NCBI GenBank assembly: GCA_938028835.1
Contig: CALIMJ010000019.1
Span: forward strand, 1 to 64,000
Length of the DNA: 64,000 bases
Reading direction: 5' to 3'
Source of the DNA: an uncultured bacterium
GTDB taxonomy: Bacteria > Sysuimicrobiota > Sysuimicrobiia > Sysuimicrobiales > Sysuimicrobiaceae
Each line of letters begins with the position of its first letter. The first letter of the stretch is position 1. A program made the position numbers and the translations under genes. Under the pieces are notes generated by a model. That model was given only the letters and a program-made list of their open reading frames with translations. It did no database searches and had not been told where the DNA came from. Of this stretch, positions 61,888 through 64,000 are shown in pieces.

Positions 61888-62784
61888 TCACACCCGGAGT
61901 CGGGGGTCCAGGGCGTCCCGCAGGGCGTCTCCCAGGACGTTGAAAGCCAGGACGGTGAGGGTGATGGCCAACCCCGGGAACACCGCCATCCACGGTGCCT
62001 TCTGCACGAAGTCCACCGCAGCCCCGCTCAGCATGAGGCCCCACGCGGGCGTGGGCTCGGCCACGCCCAGGCCGAGGAAGCTCAGGGACGCCTCCAGGAG
62101 GATGGCCTGGCCCAGGAACGCGGTGAGCATCACCAGGTAGGGGGCCAGCACGTTGGGCAGCATGTGCCGCAGGATGATCCGCCAGGGGCCCGCACCGATG
62201 GCTCGGGCCGCCTCCACGTAGGTGGTGTGCCGAACCTGAAGGGCGCTGCTGCGCACCACCAGCTCCGCCCGGGGGGCGAAGGACAGGGCGATGGCCACCA
62301 CCAGGTTGGCGGTCCCGCTGCCCAGGATGGCCACCATCGCCATGGCCAGGACGATGAGGGGGAAGGACACCAGGATGTCGGTGATCCGCTGGATCACCAG
62401 ATCCACAGCCCCCCCGAAGTACGCGGACGCCACGCCCACCAAAGCCCCCACGGTGGCGCCCGCCACGGACGCGGACAGCCCCACCAGCAGCGCGGTGCGG
62501 GCGCCGAAGATCAGGCGGCTCAGGATATCGCGGCCGAAGCTGTCCGTGCCCAGCCAGTGCCGGGAGCTGGGCGGGCTGAACATGCTCAGGTAGTCGTTGG
62601 CCAGGGGGTCGTAGGGCGCGATCCAGGGCGCCAGCACCGCCGCGAGGACCAGCAGGACCAGAAACCCGCCCCCCGCCACCGCCAGGGGGTAGCGCCGCGC
62701 GAACCGCATCAACCGGCCCCCGGTGCGGGGCCGGGCCGCGGCGAGCCACACGCGCGCAGGGAGAGCGTCGGGGGGTCCGGTCAT
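61888..62784 (-). CDS. Peptide/nickel ABC transporter permease, DppC type
   Basis: The 298-residue inner-membrane permease has six helices, the N-terminal OppC-type segment (PYDPLANDYLSMFSPPSSRH then LGTDSFGRDILSRLIFGAR) and the coupling EAA loop VEAARAIGAGPWRIILRHMLPN. It forms a heterodimer with the DppB-like protein encoded 4 nt upstream. Confidence 0.94.
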   Translation of the reverse strand: MTGPPDALPARVWLAAARPRTGGRLMRFARRYPLAVAGGGFLVLLVLAAVLAPWIAPYDPLANDYLSMFSPPSSRHWLGTDSFGRDILSRLIFGARTALLVGLSASVAGATVGALVGVASAYFGGAVDLVIQRITDILVSFPLIVLAMAMVAILGSGTANLVVAIALSFAPRAELVVRSSALQVRHTTYVEAARAIGAGPWRIILRHMLPNVLAPYLVMLTAFLGQAILLEASLSFLGLGVAEPTPAWGLMLSGAAVDFVQKAPWMAVFPGLAITLTVLAFNVLGDALRDALDPRLRV

Positions 62785-62788
62785 CGCC

Positions 62789-63742
62789 TCACGCGTAACG
62801 AATCCGTGGGTCCAGGCGCGCGTACAGCAGGTCCAGGAGGACGTTCACCAGCACGTACGCGGAAGCCACCAGCAGCATGAGCCCCTGGATCAGGGTGTAA
62901 TCCCGCCGCGCGATGGCGTCCACGAACAGCTTGCCGACCCCGTTCAGGTTGAACACCTGCTCGGTCACCACCAGCCCGCCGATGAGGAAGGCGAACTCCA
63001 GGCCGATCACGGTGACCACGGGCAGGAGGGCGTTCCGCAGGGCGTGGCGCAGCACCACCGCCCGCTCCGCGAGCCCCTTGGCCCACGCGGTGCGCACGTA
63101 GTCCTCCCGGAGGACCTCCAGCATGGCGGAGCGGGTCATGCGGGTGGCCACCGCGGAGTAGCGGTAGCCCACCGCCAGGGCCGGCCAGATCAGCTGGCTC
63201 AGGTTCGCCACCGGGTCCTGCCACAGGGGCGTGAAGGTCATGGGCGGCAGCCAGCGGAACACCGACAGCAGGAACAGGAGCAGGAGGATGCCCAGCCAGA
63301 AGGAGGGGGTGGCGAGCCCCGCCACGCTGAACACCTGCACGAGATGGTCCGGCCACGTGCCCCGGCGGACCGCGGCCCACACCCCCAGGGGGATCGCGAG
63401 GCTCACCGCCACCACCGTGGCCATGAGGGCCAGCTGCAGGCTGAGCTCCAGCCGGATGGCGATCTCCCGGGACACGGGCGCACCGGTCCACATGGAGGTC
63501 CCCAGGTCCAGGCGGGCGAGCCCCGCGATCCAGTCCCCGTACTGGGCCCACAGCGGCTTGTCCAGCCCCAGGCGGGCGCGTTCCTGCTGGATCACGTCCC
63601 GGGTGACGTACGCGCCGCCGCTCACGAGCCGCAGCTCCACGATGTCGCCCGGGATCACCCGCACCAGCAGGAAGATCAGGGTCGCCACCGCCCACAGGGT
63701 GGGCAGTACCAGCACGAGGCGAGCCAGCACGTACCGCAGCAT
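62789..63742 (-). CDS. Peptide/nickel ABC transporter permease, DppB type
   Basis: The 317-residue permease begins MLRYVLARLVLVLPTLWAVA, has six helices, LDLGTSMWTGAPVSREIAIR and the EAA loop YVRTAWAKGLAERAVVLRHALRNAL. It partners the DppC-like protein. The ATG is 1 nt after the binding-protein stop. ATPase genes of the system are not visible in this window. Confidence 0.94.
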   Translation of the reverse strand: MLRYVLARLVLVLPTLWAVATLIFLLVRVIPGDIVELRLVSGGAYVTRDVIQQERARLGLDKPLWAQYGDWIAGLARLDLGTSMWTGAPVSREIAIRLELSLQLALMATVVAVSLAIPLGVWAAVRRGTWPDHLVQVFSVAGLATPSFWLGILLLLFLLSVFRWLPPMTFTPLWQDPVANLSQLIWPALAVGYRYSAVATRMTRSAMLEVLREDYVRTAWAKGLAERAVVLRHALRNALLPVVTVIGLEFAFLIGGLVVTEQVFNLNGVGKLFVDAIARRDYTLIQGLMLLVASAYVLVNVLLDLLYARLDPRIRYA

Positions 63743-63743
63743 C

Positions 63744-64000
63744 CTACTCGCTCAGCCAGACCTCCTCCAGGTCCTCCAGGTAGTGGGAGGGGCCTACCTT
63801 GTAGCCCTGCAGCTTCTTCCAGTGAGGGATGATCCGCTGCCACCACAGGAGGTGGTACTGGTAGGCGCGGTCGCTGAGGACCCGGCGCTCGAACTGGCGG
63901 ACGATCTGCAGCCGGCGCTGGAGGTTGCGCTCCCGGCTCTGCTGGCGGAACAGCCCGTCCAGCAGGCGGTCCGTGTACCGCGCGTAGTTCAGCGGGTTGC
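63744..64000 (-). CDS. Peptide ABC transporter substrate-binding protein, C-terminal end only
   Basis: About 85 C-terminal residues are in the window; the rest lies beyond the right edge. The ending HWKKLQGYKVGPSHYLEDLE resembles the C-terminus of DppA/OppA-type family 5 solute-binding proteins, where a conserved Gly/Ser-rich PSHY segment precedes the end. It is the first gene of the transporter operon with the DppB and DppC permeases. Confidence 0.88.
   Translation of the reverse strand, partial: NPLNYARYTDRLLDGLFRQQSRERNLQRRLQIVRQFERRVLSDRAYQYHLLWWQRIIPHWKKLQGYKVGPSHYLEDLEEVWLSE

Overview
This is a 64-kb chromosomal window from a GC-rich bacterium (visibly about 70% G+C) with very many GTG and some TTG starts and tightly packed, often 4-nt-overlapping genes. 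The gene orders are those of Bacillota-like or deep-branching terrabacterial genomes: yicC-remA-kinase-coaC-priA-def-fmt-rsmB-rlmN-pknB-rpe, and a complete mraZ-to-ftsZ dcw cluster. A T-box before ileS, a TPP riboswitch before thi genes, RqcH, a PASTA kinase and a B12-dependent ribonucleotide reductase point the same way. I would guess a thermophilic lineage such as Limnochordia/Thermaerobacter-like Bacillota or candidate phylum CSP1-3 (Sysuimicrobiota), but this assignment is an inference and is weak.

Layout. 1-0.9 kb: start of a truncated unknown gene, about 700 bp of degraded-looking DNA, and an isolated 3' half of a tRNA gene that looks like an integration half-site. 0.96-3.6 kb: thioesterase, a 57-aa ORF and a secreted FAD oxidoreductase with SLH-like repeats. 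3.6-11.5 kb: T-box and ileS, Asp/Glu racemase, DksA-like protein, lspA, an lgt homologue without the Lgt signature, rluD and pyrR; convergent rqcH follows. 13.2-21.5 kb: yicC, remA, CMP kinase, a solo CoaC-like flavoprotein, priA, def, fmt, membrane metallopeptidase and rsmB. 21.5-29.5 kb: rlmN, two FHA proteins, SEDS homologue, bPBP homologue, PASTA kinase, rpe and an HDAC-like deacetylase. 29.6-35.8 kb: ribosomal protein S1, tRNA-Pro, TPP riboswitch with thiO-thiS-thiG-thiE, coiled-coil zinc-ribbon protein, RNase HI and RNase P RNA. 35.8-53.1 kb: small zinc ribbon and the division/cell-wall cluster mraZ, rsmH, ftsL, ftsI, murE, murF, mraY, murD, ftsW, murG, murC, murB, ftsQ, ftsA, ftsZ. 53.1-59.2 kb: M50 protease, NatAB-like ABC exporter, nrdR and nrdJ. 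59.2-64 kb (minus strand): peptide ABC transporter genes, MFS transporter, DUF3054 protein and mutY.

How the genes work together. The dcw cluster supplies the cytoplasmic Mur pathway (MurE carries the DNPR motif of meso-diaminopimelate ligases), lipid II synthesis (MraY, MurG), a canonical FtsW/FtsI synthase pair and the FtsQ/L/A/Z divisome. The kinase locus contains a second SEDS/bPBP pair, and this pair is the most unusual thing in the window. As I read the sequence, the SEDS homologue has lost its catalytic Asp and the bPBP homologue has lost all three transpeptidase motifs (SxxK, SxN, KTG), while both keep their overall fold and synteny next to FHA proteins and an intact PASTA kinase. This suggests a non-catalytic SEDS-bPBP module used for sensing or scaffolding under Ser/Thr kinase control. 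A third envelope protein, the Lgt homologue, has also lost its signature residues. Regulation visible in the DNA includes the T-box, the TPP riboswitch, MraZ-type repeats, a NrdR-box pair and several unexplained dyads.
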